Below, one piece after another: positions 9,354 through 19,440 of a stretch of DNA of 64,000 nucleotides. Source of the DNA: Isoetes taiwanensis (lineage: Eukaryota > Streptophyta > Lycopodiopsida > Isoetales > Isoetaceae). Every line of letters starts with the position of its first letter. Position 1 is the first letter of the stretch. The stretch is from NCBI GenBank assembly GCA_021234155.1, contig JAJEKV010000061.1, positions 3,373,950 to 3,437,949 of the forward strand, read 5' to 3'. The notes beneath the pieces were generated by a model, which worked only from the letters and a program-made list of their open reading frames with translations, was not told where the DNA came from and ran no database searches. The position numbers and the translations under genes were made by a program.

Positions 9354-11453
9354 TTCCCCCTTCATGTGATATTCCCTGTCAACACATTGTAATAATTTCC
9401 TTATTTCCTGAAACCTGGATAATGGCAGTGCTTTGGTAAAAATATCTGCTCTTTGATCAACTGTACTAACATATGTCAAATGCACTTGATTTTTCCTGAC
9501 CATATCTCTGATGAAATGAACTTCCAACTCAATGTGTTTTGATCTTTCGTGCAGAATGGGATTTTTTGACATGGCAATACAACTAGTATTATCACAATAA
9601 ATAATGGTTGGTCCTCTTTGAGCAAAGCCAAATTCAGCCATAAGTCTTCTTTCCCAAATTAGTTCCTTTGTCAACAGGGCTGCTGAGTTGTACTCAGCTT
9701 CAGCACTAGATAAGGCAATGCTGCTTTGCTTTTTACACTTCCAAGCAACTGAGGCTCCACCTAACAGAATAACATATCCTGAAGTAGATTTTCGTTTGTC
9801 TAAATCTCCTCCCCAATCAGCATCACAATAAGCCTGCAATTGTAAGTTGGTTTCATTAAATACTATACCAAAATGCATTGTACCTTTCAAGTACTTGAGA
9901 ATCCTTTTTGCTGCATTCCAGTGTCCTTTTCCAGCCTTGTTATTGTACCTACTGAGAATATTAACTGCAAATGCAATGTCAGGCCTAGTACAATTGGCTA
10001 CATAGGACAAACAACCAATCAAACTTCTGTAAGGTATTTTCTCCATTTGTTTGCTTTCAGTTTCTGTCTTTGGACTCATATCTGCAGAGATTTTGTGACC
10101 AGGAACCATAGGAGTATATGCCTTGTTGCAATCTTCCATATGAAATTTCTTCAGCATGTTTTGAATGTGCCCTTGTTGACTCAAAGCTAATATCTTGTGA
10201 TTTCTGTCCCTGTAAACATCTATGCCCAGAAACCTTTTTAATTCTCCAAGATCACTCATTTGGAAACGTTTCTTCAAGATATCCTTACAATGATTTAGTA
10301 CTTGAGTTCCCTTTGATATCATAATATTGTCATCAACGTATAAAGCAATAATGCACCAGGCATCTCCCATTTTAAATCTGTAAATATTACCATCATAATT
10401 TAGCTTCTCAAAACCTTGTTCTAAAAGATATCCATCCATACATTTATACCATTCCCTAAGAGATTGTTTAAGACCATAGACTGCTCTATTCAACTTCCAA
10501 ATTTTTCCCTTTGCCTCTTCAAATCCAGGTGCAGGTCTTAAATAAATTTCCTCCTCTAATTTAGCATTCAAGAATGCTGTACTTACATCCATATGATGGA
10601 TTTCAAGGTCACAAGCATTTGCAATAGCTAATAACATTCTCAAACTATCTATCTTTACCAATGGTGATAATGTTTCATCAAAATCTTCCCCTTTCTTCTG
10701 TGTAAAGCCCTGTGCAACAAGTCTAGCCTTAAATTTCTTTGTATTTTTGTCTGCTCCTGGTTTTATTCGATAGATCCACTTGCTTCCAACTATATTTTTA
10801 TCACAAGGAATATCCACTACTGTATAAGTGTTTGTTCTTTTGAATGCTCTCATTTCTTCTTCCATAGCACATTTCCAGTTCTTTCCATTTATGTCTTGAA
10901 CTGTCTCCATATAATTTTGTGGAATTTTGTCTGTTTCAAGTATCAAAATGTCAAATACATTATTAATTTCTCCTACCTGAGATCTAAGCCTTTTACTTTT
11001 TCCAAGTTCAGTTCTACCATGAGACTCCAAATTATGTTTGGCTTCTTCTGCCAACATTTGAGCTTCAGTTCGTTTGGGTTTTCTTTTTGGTCTATCAATT
11101 TTACCAACTTCTGCCTCTTGGTGTTCAATCTCTTGTTCAACACCTGATTCCACTTCTGACTCAGCAACATTACTTGGAATCATTTCTGACTCATTATCAG
11201 AGTCACTTAAGTCAGCCTGCTCCAATTCTTGAGTTCTTTCTTCTTCACTTATTGACTGATTTGTTTCTGTAGTACCATCTTTCCTTTCATTTTCATATGG
11301 ATCTTCAGTATTAATCTTGGGAATTTTTCTATAAAATTTATTTTCATTGAAGACCACATCTCTACTCACTATAATTTTTCTTCTAGCAGGGTCATACAAT
11401 CTGAATGCTTTTGAGTTAGAATCATACCCTACCAGATAAGATATGTATATCAT
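9351..11453 (-). CDS. copia pol: reverse transcriptase and RNase H
   Basis: A 700-codon open frame. Residues about 1-45 continue the integrase C-terminus (LVGYDSNSKAFRLYDPARRK). An acidic spacer follows. The reverse transcriptase begins near KWIYRIKPGADKNTKKFKAR, has LVAQGFTQKKGEDFDETLSP and HMDVSTAFLNAKLEEEIYL, and keeps the catalytic YVDD (in IIALYVDDNIMI). The RNase H has AYCDADWGGDLDKRKSTSGY, the SSAEAEY glutamate motif and the terminal HIELEVHFIRD. All catalytic motifs expected of the two enzymes are present, so this part could be functional. The frame starts after a frameshift near 11440 that separates it from the integrase core. Confidence 0.92.
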   Translation of the reverse strand: MIYISYLVGYDSNSKAFRLYDPARRKIIVSRDVVFNENKFYRKIPKINTEDPYENERKDGTTETNQSISEEERTQELEQADLSDSDNESEMIPSNVAESEVESGVEQEIEHQEAEVGKIDRPKRKPKRTEAQMLAEEAKHNLESHGRTELGKSKRLRSQVGEINNVFDILILETDKIPQNYMETVQDINGKNWKCAMEEEMRAFKRTNTYTVVDIPCDKNIVGSKWIYRIKPGADKNTKKFKARLVAQGFTQKKGEDFDETLSPLVKIDSLRMLLAIANACDLEIHHMDVSTAFLNAKLEEEIYLRPAPGFEEAKGKIWKLNRAVYGLKQSLREWYKCMDGYLLEQGFEKLNYDGNIYRFKMGDAWCIIALYVDDNIMISKGTQVLNHCKDILKKRFQMSDLGELKRFLGIDVYRDRNHKILALSQQGHIQNMLKKFHMEDCNKAYTPMVPGHKISADMSPKTETESKQMEKIPYRSLIGCLSYVANCTRPDIAFAVNILSRYNNKAGKGHWNAAKRILKYLKGTMHFGIVFNETNLQLQAYCDADWGGDLDKRKSTSGYVILLGGASVAWKCKKQSSIALSSAEAEYNSAALLTKELIWERRLMAEFGFAQRGPTIIYCDNTSCIAMSKNPILHERSKHIELEVHFIRDMVRKNQVHLTYVSTVDQRADIFTKALPLSRFQEIRKLLQCVDREYHMKGE
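9354..9363 (-). other. polypurine tract of the copia element
   Basis: The minus strand reads GAAGGGGGAA directly before the 3' LTR, the expected place and composition for the plus-strand primer in reverse transcription. Confidence 0.8.
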
Positions 11454-12342
11454 CCAACTTTTTCCTTAGTTCTTCAGGAACATGTACAAAGCATAAACAC
11501 CCATATGCTTTTAATCTATCATAAGAAGGTGACTTACCTAACCAAAGCATTTCTGGAATTGCACCCTTAATACTTGATGAAGGTAACAAGTTTTGAATGT
11601 AGACAGCTGTCTTCACAGCTTCATCCCATAGATAATTTGGTAAACCAGAATACTTTAACATGGATCTCACAGCATCAAGCAAGGTCCTATTTTTCCTTTC
11701 TGCAACTCCATTTTGTTGTGGTGAGTATCTGCATGTTAATTGCCTTTTGATTCCCCTGTTTGCACAAAAAGCTTTAAATTCATCAGAGATATATTCACCT
11801 CCTCTGTCTGACCTTATGCACTTTATCTTCCTTCCAGTTTCTAGCTCGGTTTCAGCAGTAAATAACTTCAAAGCATCACTAGCTTGGTCTTTTGTTTTCA
11901 AAATATAACACTTGTTTTTTCTACTGAAATCATCAATAAAGCTCATAAAATATTTATGTCCACTCAAACTAGTAACATTTATAGGACCACATAAGTCTGT
12001 GTGTACCAAATCTAAAATGCCCTTTGCTCTTTTGTGTGACCTTTTAAATGGCAATCTTGTTTGCTTTCCAAGTTGGCAGCCCCCACATAAAAACTTTTCT
12101 TTTTGTACTTTGGCAGATATTAATCCTTTTTCCCCAAGTCTTTTAATTATTTCAGCATTTACATGACATAATCTGTTATGCCACATTTTCACATCTGAAT
12201 ATTCCACAAGATTAATTTCATGAAGATGCTCCATATTAAATCCAAAAAGATTACCAACTCTTTTGCCAATAAACTTTAATTCACCATTAAGAAACACTTT
12301 ACACTGGATCTGTTCAAACAGTACTTTATATCCCAAATCCAC
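11422..12342 (-). CDS. copia integrase with pre-integrase zinc region
   Basis: A 306-codon frame. The gag-pre-integrase region holds the HHCC zinc residues (HNRLCHVNAE and CGGCQLGKQ). The integrase core follows, with the catalytic acids in VHTDLCGP, CIRSDRGGEY and SPQQNGVAERKNRTL. Upstream, an in-frame TAG at 12343-12345 separates it from the protease frame. Downstream it ends by a frameshift near 11440. Both lesions look like decay of a single polyprotein. Confidence 0.9.
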   Translation of the reverse strand: MDLGYKVLFEQIQCKVFLNGELKFIGKRVGNLFGFNMEHLHEINLVEYSDVKMWHNRLCHVNAEIIKRLGEKGLISAKVQKEKFLCGGCQLGKQTRLPFKRSHKRAKGILDLVHTDLCGPINVTSLSGHKYFMSFIDDFSRKNKCYILKTKDQASDALKLFTAETELETGRKIKCIRSDRGGEYISDEFKAFCANRGIKRQLTCRYSPQQNGVAERKNRTLLDAVRSMLKYSGLPNYLWDEAVKTAVYIQNLLPSSSIKGAIPEMLWLGKSPSYDRLKAYGCLCFVHVPEELRKKLDDIHILSGRV

Positions 12343-12345
12343 CAG

Positions 12346-12843
12346 CTAACATACGGATATGAGATTTCTAACAAGACTGGGCACACACAAAACATCTCTC
12401 AATTTTACAATTTTTCCATTTAAGTCAAACAACTCTAAAACTCCAGTATCTTCTATTTTCTTCAAACCTCCATCACCAAGTTGCACATGTCCTTCCTTCT
12501 TTTCCAAATCTTTAAGCATATGCAAGTCACACATCACACTTTTTTCTGCTCCTGAATCTATAACAACAAATTGGTTATTATTTTTCCTTGGAAATTCTGA
12601 AACATTGCAAGTTAAATTCTTCCTTACCTCCAAGGTGTCATCCTCAAGTTCACCTTCACTACTATCTTGCTTCTCTACCACATTAATACTTGAGCCTCCT
12701 TTGAATTTTTCCCTGCCCCTACCACCTCTATAAGTTCCAGAAGATCTCCCTCGACCTCTTCCCTTTTTAGGGCTTGGGCAATCAGAAGCAAAATGACCTT
12801 TACCTTCACAGTTGAAACATCTAAATTTTGTTGGGACATTCAC
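12346..12843 (-). CDS. copia second zinc knuckle and aspartic protease
   Basis: A 165-codon frame starting inside a CCHC knuckle (CFNCEGKGHFASDC), followed by a Gly/Arg-rich linker and the protease active site VIDSGAEKSVM, then a CVPSLVRNLISV end typical of copia protease. The preceding gag frame, one register over, ends just after its own CCHC knuckle. A stop (TAG) separates this frame from the integrase frame, which is in register. Confidence 0.88.
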   Translation of the reverse strand: MNVPTKFRCFNCEGKGHFASDCPSPKKGRGRGRSSGTYRGGRGREKFKGGSSINVVEKQDSSEGELEDDTLEVRKNLTCNVSEFPRKNNNQFVVIDSGAEKSVMCDLHMLKDLEKKEGHVQLGDGGLKKIEDTGVLELFDLNGKIVKLRDVLCVPSLVRNLISVC

Positions 12844-13633
12844 TCTTTAGATGACCATATTGATTGCATGCATAACAAGGTCCTACTTTTCCTCTTGAAA
12901 AACCACCTCTTTTAGTCTTACCTGTATACAAGACGTCTGCGGATTGATCAGCTTCCTCCTGTGTGACAGCAGACTGCTCAAATTCAGTGCGTATCATTCT
13001 GATAGCATGCTCCTTGGACGTGGCTACATTTCTAAGCAAAGTTGCCAAGTGATTATTGTGAGATACTGCTCTTGCCAAAGCTAATATTTGATACTGCGCA
13101 TTCAAGATATTTCCAGCTCCCTCAAGATCTGCAATAATAAAATCAAATCTCTCCAAAAAATCAGTCAAGTTATCTTTCTCAAACAACTTCATTTTCCTTA
13201 ACTGTTTTTCCAGCACATCTATTTGTGAAGAACTTTTTTGTTCATAGTATTTTATCAAATAATCCCACATTTCCTTGGGCTTCATACCTCGAAGCTTCAG
13301 TTTCAAGGCAGTGCCTACCTTACACATAATTATGGCCTGAGCCTCCATAATCTTAGCTTCATCTCCTGCTCCAGAACTCAGAGAAGTTGCCCTTGCAGTA
13401 GACACACCTTCACCTGAAGTTCCCCCTGCACCAGATTGAGCATTACTGCTACTAGCAGCAGGACTTGAACCACCTGAGCTAGTTGCAGCTGTTACTGGAC
13501 TACCATCAAACAAATACCACAAATTTTCAAACTCCAGCACGCCTCTAATACTCTCCTTCCAAATTTGAAAGCCTCCATCTCCCTTAAATACTTCAATTGC
13601 ATTCAATAAGTTAGCACCAAATCTTGTTGTCAT
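12821..13633 (-). CDS. copia gag
   Basis: A 270-codon frame starting ATG at 13633, 19 bases inside the primer-binding site. It begins with a gag N-terminus (GDGGFQIWKESIRGVLEFEN), has a Ser/Ala/Gly-rich linker, the UBN2-type core (WDYLIKYYEQKSSSQIDVL, LTDFLERFDFIIADLEGAG) and one CCHC knuckle (CYACNQYGHLKSEC) at the end. It assembles the particle and binds RNA. The frame stops after the first knuckle and the next frame opens with a second one. Confidence 0.9.
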   Translation of the reverse strand: MTTRFGANLLNAIEVFKGDGGFQIWKESIRGVLEFENLWYLFDGSPVTAATSSGGSSPAASSSNAQSGAGGTSGEGVSTARATSLSSGAGDEAKIMEAQAIIMCKVGTALKLKLRGMKPKEMWDYLIKYYEQKSSSQIDVLEKQLRKMKLFEKDNLTDFLERFDFIIADLEGAGNILNAQYQILALARAVSHNNHLATLLRNVATSKEHAIRMIRTEFEQSAVTQEEADQSADVLYTGKTKRGGFSRGKVGPCYACNQYGHLKSECPNKI

Positions 13634-13651
13634 ATTGACTAGAACCTGGAT

Positions 13652-13663
13652 GCTCTGATACCA
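13652..13663 (-). other. primer-binding site for initiator tRNA-Met (copia)
   Basis: The minus strand reads TGGTATCAGAGC one base inside the 5' LTR, the standard plant initiator-methionine tRNA primer site. Confidence 0.93.
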
Positions 13664-13664
13664 A

Positions 13665-14377
13665 TGTTGAATTTAATATGTATGTGCTAGCTTATTTTTC
13701 TCCTTATCTCGTGTTCAAAGCTTAATGCATTACAATGCAAAACATCACAAAGTGTATCAAAGGTTAATGCAAGACAACCTTCACACTATTCACTTGTATT
13801 TCAAATCCAAAAAACTCATCAATAATACAAGTAATAAGTTCCTCCAACAACTATAATCCTTAACTAGTCATTAAACCATTGAAGAAGAACACTGTAGCTC
13901 GGGCATTGACCGAATCCCTGTAGCTTAGTTGACCGGAGTTCCTTGAGGCCTTACCGCATGAAGATCCACCATACTTATATATCATTCACCGTTTTAGATC
14001 CTGTAATGCTAAAACTGGACAATCCGGCGGTTATGGTAACGGATAAGCTTGCCTTCCGATCTTCATGTATATCCCACAGTCAAAGTTTAAACTTTCGACC
14101 TCTGACGAATTATCCCACAGGCCTAGCTCGAAAATAATGCACCATGACCATTGAACTTTAGTTTTTTCCTTTTCTTCACAACAAATACCCTTGCAACAAT
14201 GTCTCCATGTTAGCCACTAAATTCACACTCTAAATATTGTTTGACTGGATCATGCAACCACAGGGGAGCCAAATTGTGGTCCCTAATCCCCTGAATCTTT
14301 GATATTCCCTGTTCATCCAGTTCACCTCAGATTTTAATGATAACAACTCAAATATCACATGATTCCTAATTCCATCA
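13665..14377 (-). repeat. 5' LTR of the copia element
   Basis: 713 bp. On the minus strand it carries a TATATAAG box (about 13975-13983), the probable promoter of the element RNA. It is almost identical to the 3' LTR. Confidence 0.93.
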
Positions 14378-14998
14378 TTTGCTAAGCTTCCAACATCGGG
14401 TACACAAATCACTAGCAATATTGGAGATGGCAAGCGCGAGAAGAGGGTACCTGTCATCATCCATGTGATGCGCCGTTTTGATATAGTGGAGATGGCGCTT
14501 CATGGCAGAACATTGAAGAGGCCAAAGACCTGTCTCGTGTAAAAGAATAGCATAGAGCACCATAGTTTTGACTCCTAGGCTATAAGTGAGAAAGGACTTT
14601 TGCACCGTTCGAAGCTCTCCCGAGCACTAGCAGTAATGGCAGACCCCCATACTTCAGACCTATATAGTAAAACAGGTTCTACCAAATGAATCTCTGCATG
14701 AAAATAATTGTTTTCCATTGCATAGAGTGCTCTCCAGCCAACAGTCATACACTTGGTAATATATTGTTCTCGAAGTGTGTTCTTACATAACTTTACTTCA
14801 AGATACTTGTAGCTATCTACAACTTCAACTTCGTGGCTATCATAGTGCAAAGTTGGAACAATATGCCGAGAAGATTGAACTACCAAGAGCTTGGTCTTTT
14901 GAAGATTAACTCGCAAACCTGTGTTCTCAGAAAACCATACAGAGCATGTAAGTGTTGCTGTATACTAGCAGCGGTATGTGCCATAAGCAAAACATCAT
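14378..14998 (-). mobile_element. LINE fragment: 3' half of reverse transcriptase and C-terminus
   Basis: The minus strand encodes LRVNLQKTKLLVVQSS, VVDSYKYLEVKLCKNTLRE and MTVGWRALYAMENNY, the block that follows the YxDD motif in plant LINE reverse transcriptases. The C-terminal domain follows in another frame (ETGLWPL, AMKRHLHYIKTAHHMDDDRY). Stops and frameshifts show it is dead. The fragment continues on the other side of element G1 at 25637. Its left end, near 14430, abuts the plus-strand LINE fragment. Confidence 0.75.
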
Positions 14999-16914
14999 TG
15001 TTGCCCCCAAAGGGCAACATACTAATTAGTGGTTTATGCATTGAAGTTAGGACAAGTCATTTTGGGAGACTAAGTCAAAGAAGAGCTTGTTAGTCAACAT
15101 CGATGTGGAGGTCAAAAAATATCTATCTTCAAGGTCAACTTCCATGGGAGGTACTTCATTTGAGGTCAAAGTTAGTCAAAGATATGCTTTATAAGATTCT
15201 GGGTTAAGAAGATTGGAAGATGCTTTTATGAAGATTGGAAGATTTGAAGACCCCCATGGTGATCTAGATTTTTTTGCCTTAATTTATTCCCATCTCCACC
15301 TTTCTATACCTTGCTCCATTTTTGCCTTGATTCATCATCTCTTTCTCCCTTATCTTGCCATAAGACCATTCCCATCTCATATTTCTACCACATTTCCTTT
15401 GTCTTGCCATAAAAAACATGACTTTGACCCTTTTTTCCTAGTGCAAAACCAAAAAAACTTAGGTTTATTTGGAAGAAGCATTTCATCCATTTCTTAACTT
15501 TGAAATATTTGGCCTTTATTTTTGAAAAAATAAATCCTACCATGGAGTATTAGAATCCTAGGGGAATGATTTGGGTATCACTTTAGATTCCCTAAAGATG
15601 CTTCATGCCACGTGGCAAACTCAGATATGCCCCCTAATTCTTGGAAAGCATCTCCAAAAGATGCCTAAAAGATTCCTAAAATTCTAAGGTTTGATTTTTC
15701 ATTTAAACCTTTGAAAATTGAATTTTTAAAAGGCCAGAATCTTGAAAGATACTCGAAAGATGCTCGCGAGATTCCCTCGAAGAACCCTAAAATTAGAAAG
15801 ATCATTCGAATCGGCCGGATTCCTCCATTACTGCCTTCAATTCCTCCTGAATCTTTGTTTCTCGCTTCCTAGCTACCCAACAAACCCATAATTAATGCCT
15901 AAGATTCTGGATCCATCAAAATTTGAAAATAAATTCGGGGTGATCGGCACAAAACTTTTGAAGGCCCAGACGCGCTCAAATTCGACATTGACCAATGCTA
16001 AGCATGATCTGAAGAGTTCTTGAAGTCCCTGAGCATTCCTCGATTAGATTTGCAAAGATCTGATTGACGTTATCCTCTAAAATTATTCTATGACCTATGA
16101 TTGATATTTTACAGTATTTGAAGTCCTGAAACATCATCATCTATTGTTATTGTGATCTACTTATCTTCATATCAATGAAATTTGACTGCCAAGTTGACAA
16201 ATCTGCTTCTAATATCCTTCTTAGAAATTTCTTGTCTCAAAATATTCCACAGTAAATTCTCGAGTGTCCCAAAGTGTTATTGGCCTACTTGCCATTCATC
16301 CTTCAGTCATTTAGGAACTATAGGCTTTGAAAAAACTAGAAAATATCATACATAGCTTGAGTTAGAAAAATCAACATTCTGTTTTGATTATTTTTTTACT
16401 GTATTTTGCCAAATCCAATTGCAAAAAATACTTCCAGATCTCCAAATGGAATTTTGACTGCATGTCTCCATTGCTCGTTACCATTGTGATATAATTGCTT
16501 TGAAATTTCTCAAAAATATGCTTAACAACTCCAAATCTCTTTTTCCTGATCACTGTTTCACAGTTTGACCTTTATTGACCAAGTTTTGACCTCACTTTGA
16601 AATCAAATATCTCTCAGATTTTTAGCTTGACTTGGTCAGAGACTCCACCATTGGGTTCTCATAACTTTTTGTGCTAATCTGAAGCAGCTGACTCAGAAAA
16701 TCAATCCATTTTCGATCACTACAGCCATTTGAGTAAAGACTCCATTTCCTAGAAATGGGAAGGGTATGAAACTTTGAGTTTTTTGAACTTTTCTCTGGAT
16801 TTATCTTGTATAGACTGATCACCTTAAGTGATCTGGAGGTTCTAACCCCAATTTGAGTGTGAACTTAAGTTGGTTCCTTGTGGTTGACCTTTAAAGCCAG
16901 GTTGGGGGTCAACA
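14999..16914 (+). repeat. 5' LTR of G1
   Basis: 1,916 bp. The first bases form a perfect hairpin (TGTTGCCC, 5-nt loop, GGGCAACA). Relative to the 3' LTR it has an extra segment of about 47 bp near 15118-15165 and lacks a 9-bp duplication. Otherwise the copies differ by scattered substitutions. Confidence 0.93.
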
Positions 16915-16955
16915 TCTTGGAGGTTCTACCGAGATCTTCCTGGATCTCAGAAGTC

Positions 16956-18293
16956 ATGGCTCCAAAACAAAAATTTCTAGCAGAACAAGAACCATTAGAG
17001 GATATTAATGCATTAGATCATTGCAGAGAAAGACCATTGCCCTCAAGTTTATCAACTAGTCTGCTTCAAAACCTGCCATATCAGTTTGAATTGAATGTCC
17101 CCGTTCCCTTGCCTACCTTTGATTCCAATATGAGTGCTAACAATTTCTTGAGAACATTTGAAGATTACTATAGGGATTATGGCTTTAAAAAAGGGTGCAA
17201 GCTTTCAGAATTTGAAAAGTGCTTCAAAGAAGAGAGTGAGGCTGGTGCTTGGTTAACTTATGAGAAGTTAATGGGGACCACCTCATGAGATGAGCTTATC
17301 AAGAAGTTCTTGGATAGGTTTGGTAAGTTGGCTGCCCCAAAAGATTTGGTTAATGAATTGCAAAAATTTTCTATACATGCAGGGGAAAGTGTGAATCAGT
17401 ACAAAGAGAGATTTAGTACATACATGAACAGGTGCCAAAGAGCTCAGGTCACAATTCCAACCCTTTTTTTAGTCACTGCTTTCATCAATGGTTTGGGAAG
17501 AAGACCAGATATCCAAAGAAAGCTGCTCAAGATCCAAGCTGCTGAAGGTTTTGACTCTATATACAAATTTTTTGCCAAAACCACTGACCTTACTCAGATG
17601 CTTTCTACTTTGCCCGACAAACATCATGTTTCCTATCATAACCATGATCCTTTCTATCCTGATGCCACTGATGCACAGTATGACCATCACCCTCCCATTC
17701 CAGCATATGCCATACAGAAGGATAAGAGGAAACCTAAAGAGGAGGAAGCTGATTCTCAAGTTGCAGAAGTTAAGACAGATCTATCTAAAGTCATTGAAGC
17801 TTTAGCAGAAGTAACCAAACAACTGGTTGAGCTCAAGGCTACAAGAACAGGTAGAACTTATCCTGAATGTATTCATTGCAATAGGAACACACATCCAGCA
17901 GAAATTTGCTATTGGCAAGTGTGTCCCAAATGCAATAGGAAAGGTCACTTTGGAAGGGAATGTCCTATTTGTGCTTTTTGTAAAGAAATTGGCCATACTG
18001 ATATCAAATGTGTTGTTAAGGAATACTTTGCTAAGCAGGAAAAGGAAAAGAGGCCAGAACCCAAACCTTCTGTGAGGTTCGCTGAACCAAGTACTTCTAT
18101 AAGGTTTATTCAGGCTACAGAGGTTCTCAAAGCTGAAGAGGTTATGGTAGTGCAAACCAGAAGTATGAATGAGGCCAATGTGCATGTTGAATCAAGTAGG
18201 CCTCCTACTACCAGGACTTCATTTCCTCCACCACCTGTGGCAGAATCGCCTACCCAAGTAATAGCTCCACCTCCACAGCAAAATATATGGTAA
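16956..18293 (+). pseudogene. G1 gag with zinc knuckles, one in-frame stop
   Basis: The frame begins ATG 16956 (MAPKQKFLAEQ) and runs to TAA at 18291-18293, broken by a single TGA at 17286-17288. The core contains FLRTFEDYYRDYG and WLTYEKLMG before the stop, and KKFLDRFGKLAAP and SVNQYKERFSTYM after it, typical of retrotransposon gag. The C-terminal part has two or three Cys/His knuckles (CIHCNRNTHPAEIC, CPKCNRKGHFGREC, CAFCKEIGHTDIKC), followed by a Pro-rich tail. Three knuckles in a row is more than usual for plant Ty3 gag. A frameshift near 18300 separates it from the protease. Confidence 0.85.
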
Positions 18294-18324
18294 GAAAGGC
18301 CAAGATCTCGATGAAGTTGATTTT

Positions 18325-19049
18325 TTGCTCAAAAACTCTAAGATAAGTGTAGACCTCTTCACCTTGTTAAAGATTGCACCTAGTTATAGAAAAAGAGTAC
18401 TCCAGCAAACTGGTAGTGAGGAATTAAATGCTTGTGTAAGTTTTGCTGATGCCACTAACCTTGTTTTAGCACAGAATGAAGAAGACCCTGGGGCATTCAC
18501 GTGTTCAGCTGCTTTAGGAGGATATACCTTCTCAAATGTATTACTTGATGGAGGATCCCCCCTAAACATCATGCCATGTCATATTATGAAGAAGTGTGAC
18601 TTTGAAGTGGACAAAAAAGCCTCCATATACTAAGATCCTTTTATAATGCCAAAATTACTCCTGTTGGTGTGGTGACTAAAGTGCATGTTAACACAGAAGG
18701 CATAACTGTAGCTGCTAACTTTATTGTAGTGGCTTTTGAAGATATAGGGGATGAATCTGACATTTATGATTTACTTTTAGGGAGGAGATGGCTGGCCAAT
18801 GTAGATGCTAGACCAGTCTGGTCTCAAAGAAGGTGCACCATCTCCAATGGCTCCCAAACTGCTACAATCTACAACCAAGATGGCTCATATGGTTCCAAAG
18901 GGGAGGTAAACCTTGTTAAGGAAATGTTAATTGAAGAACCCTTGGGATCTTATAGAATAAAAAACACAAGACCAAAGAATTATGAAATGGTCCCTTTTAT
19001 TATGGAATGTGCACTCCCCAGCAAACAAGGCCCATCAAGATTTTTATAG
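18325..19049 (+). pseudogene. G1 aspartic protease (frameshifted)
   Basis: A first frame (18325-18633) ends in the active-site region VLLDGGSPLNIMP. The rest of the protease fold (YDLLLGRRWLANVDARPVWS) is in another frame from 18669 to the TAG at 19047-19049. The active site reads D-G-G rather than the usual D-T/S-G; the LDGGS form is seen in several plant Ty3 groups. The frameshift lies near 18640. Confidence 0.75.
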
Positions 19050-19440
19050 TTTGATGGAGGTATCTCTAAAAAATTAAATGTTGCATTGTCTGCTGCTATT
19101 TTGAAAGATTCCTCCCACAAACTCTTAGCCAAGGTAGGAATAATCTTTCCCCAAGTCACTTCTAATGTAGCAGAATATAAGGCTTTGATTGCAGGTCTTC
19201 AGGAAGCCAAAGCTATGGATATTGCTAACATCCACATCTATGGTGACTCACAACTAATTTGTAGACAAGTTTGAGGAGATTATCAAACAAAGAATGCAGA
19301 TATGGAGCTCTTGAAGAATCAAGCAATGGGAGTACTCTCGAGCTTTGCCTTATGGGAGATCACTCATATCCCAAGAGAGAAAAATTTGGAAGCTGATGCT
19401 TTATGTAGAGAAACTCTCATGTCACACCTAACTGAGGGAG
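19050..19440 (+). pseudogene. G1 extra RNase H domain upstream of reverse transcriptase
   Basis: Right after the TAG ending the protease frame, in the same register, lies an RNase H-type domain. It has FDGG (first Asp), NVAEYKALIAGLQEA (Glu), IHIYGDSQLICRQV (second Asp) and IPREKNLEADAL (last Asp). A TGA at 19272-19274 interrupts it after CRQV. These D-E-D-D positions are what archaeal and cellular RNase H enzymes use. A normal Ty3 RNase H also follows the reverse transcriptase, so the element had two. Placement before the reverse transcriptase is notable. Confidence 0.75.

Larger units (their letters stand above)
8651..14377 (-). mobile_element. complete Ty1/copia LTR retrotransposon, 5.7 kb
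   Basis: The element has two long direct repeats, each starting TGTTGAATTTAATATG and ending CTAATTCCATCA. It is flanked by the 5-bp duplication TTTGC (8646-8650 and 14378-14382). It lies on the minus strand, so the right repeat is the 5' LTR. Order on that strand: LTR, tRNA-Met primer site, gag, protease, integrase, reverse transcriptase, RNase H, polypurine tract, LTR. Integrase before reverse transcriptase is diagnostic of copia. The polyprotein is nearly intact; I see one in-frame stop and two frame changes. The LTRs differ by few substitutions plus small indels, so insertion was fairly recent. It landed inside a LINE fragment. Confidence 0.95.

Noticed and set aside
12821-12843. Possible programmed frameshift between copia gag (first zinc knuckle) and pol (second knuckle).
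   Set aside because: The overlap has no canonical X-XXY-YYZ slippery heptamer in register, copia elements usually use one frame, and another frameshift and a stop elsewhere in the element point to ordinary decay.
16917-16935. G1 primer-binding site TGGAGGTTCTACCGAGAT.
   Set aside because: It lies two bases inside the LTR and starts with TGG, but I could not match it to a plant tRNA 3' end with confidence.
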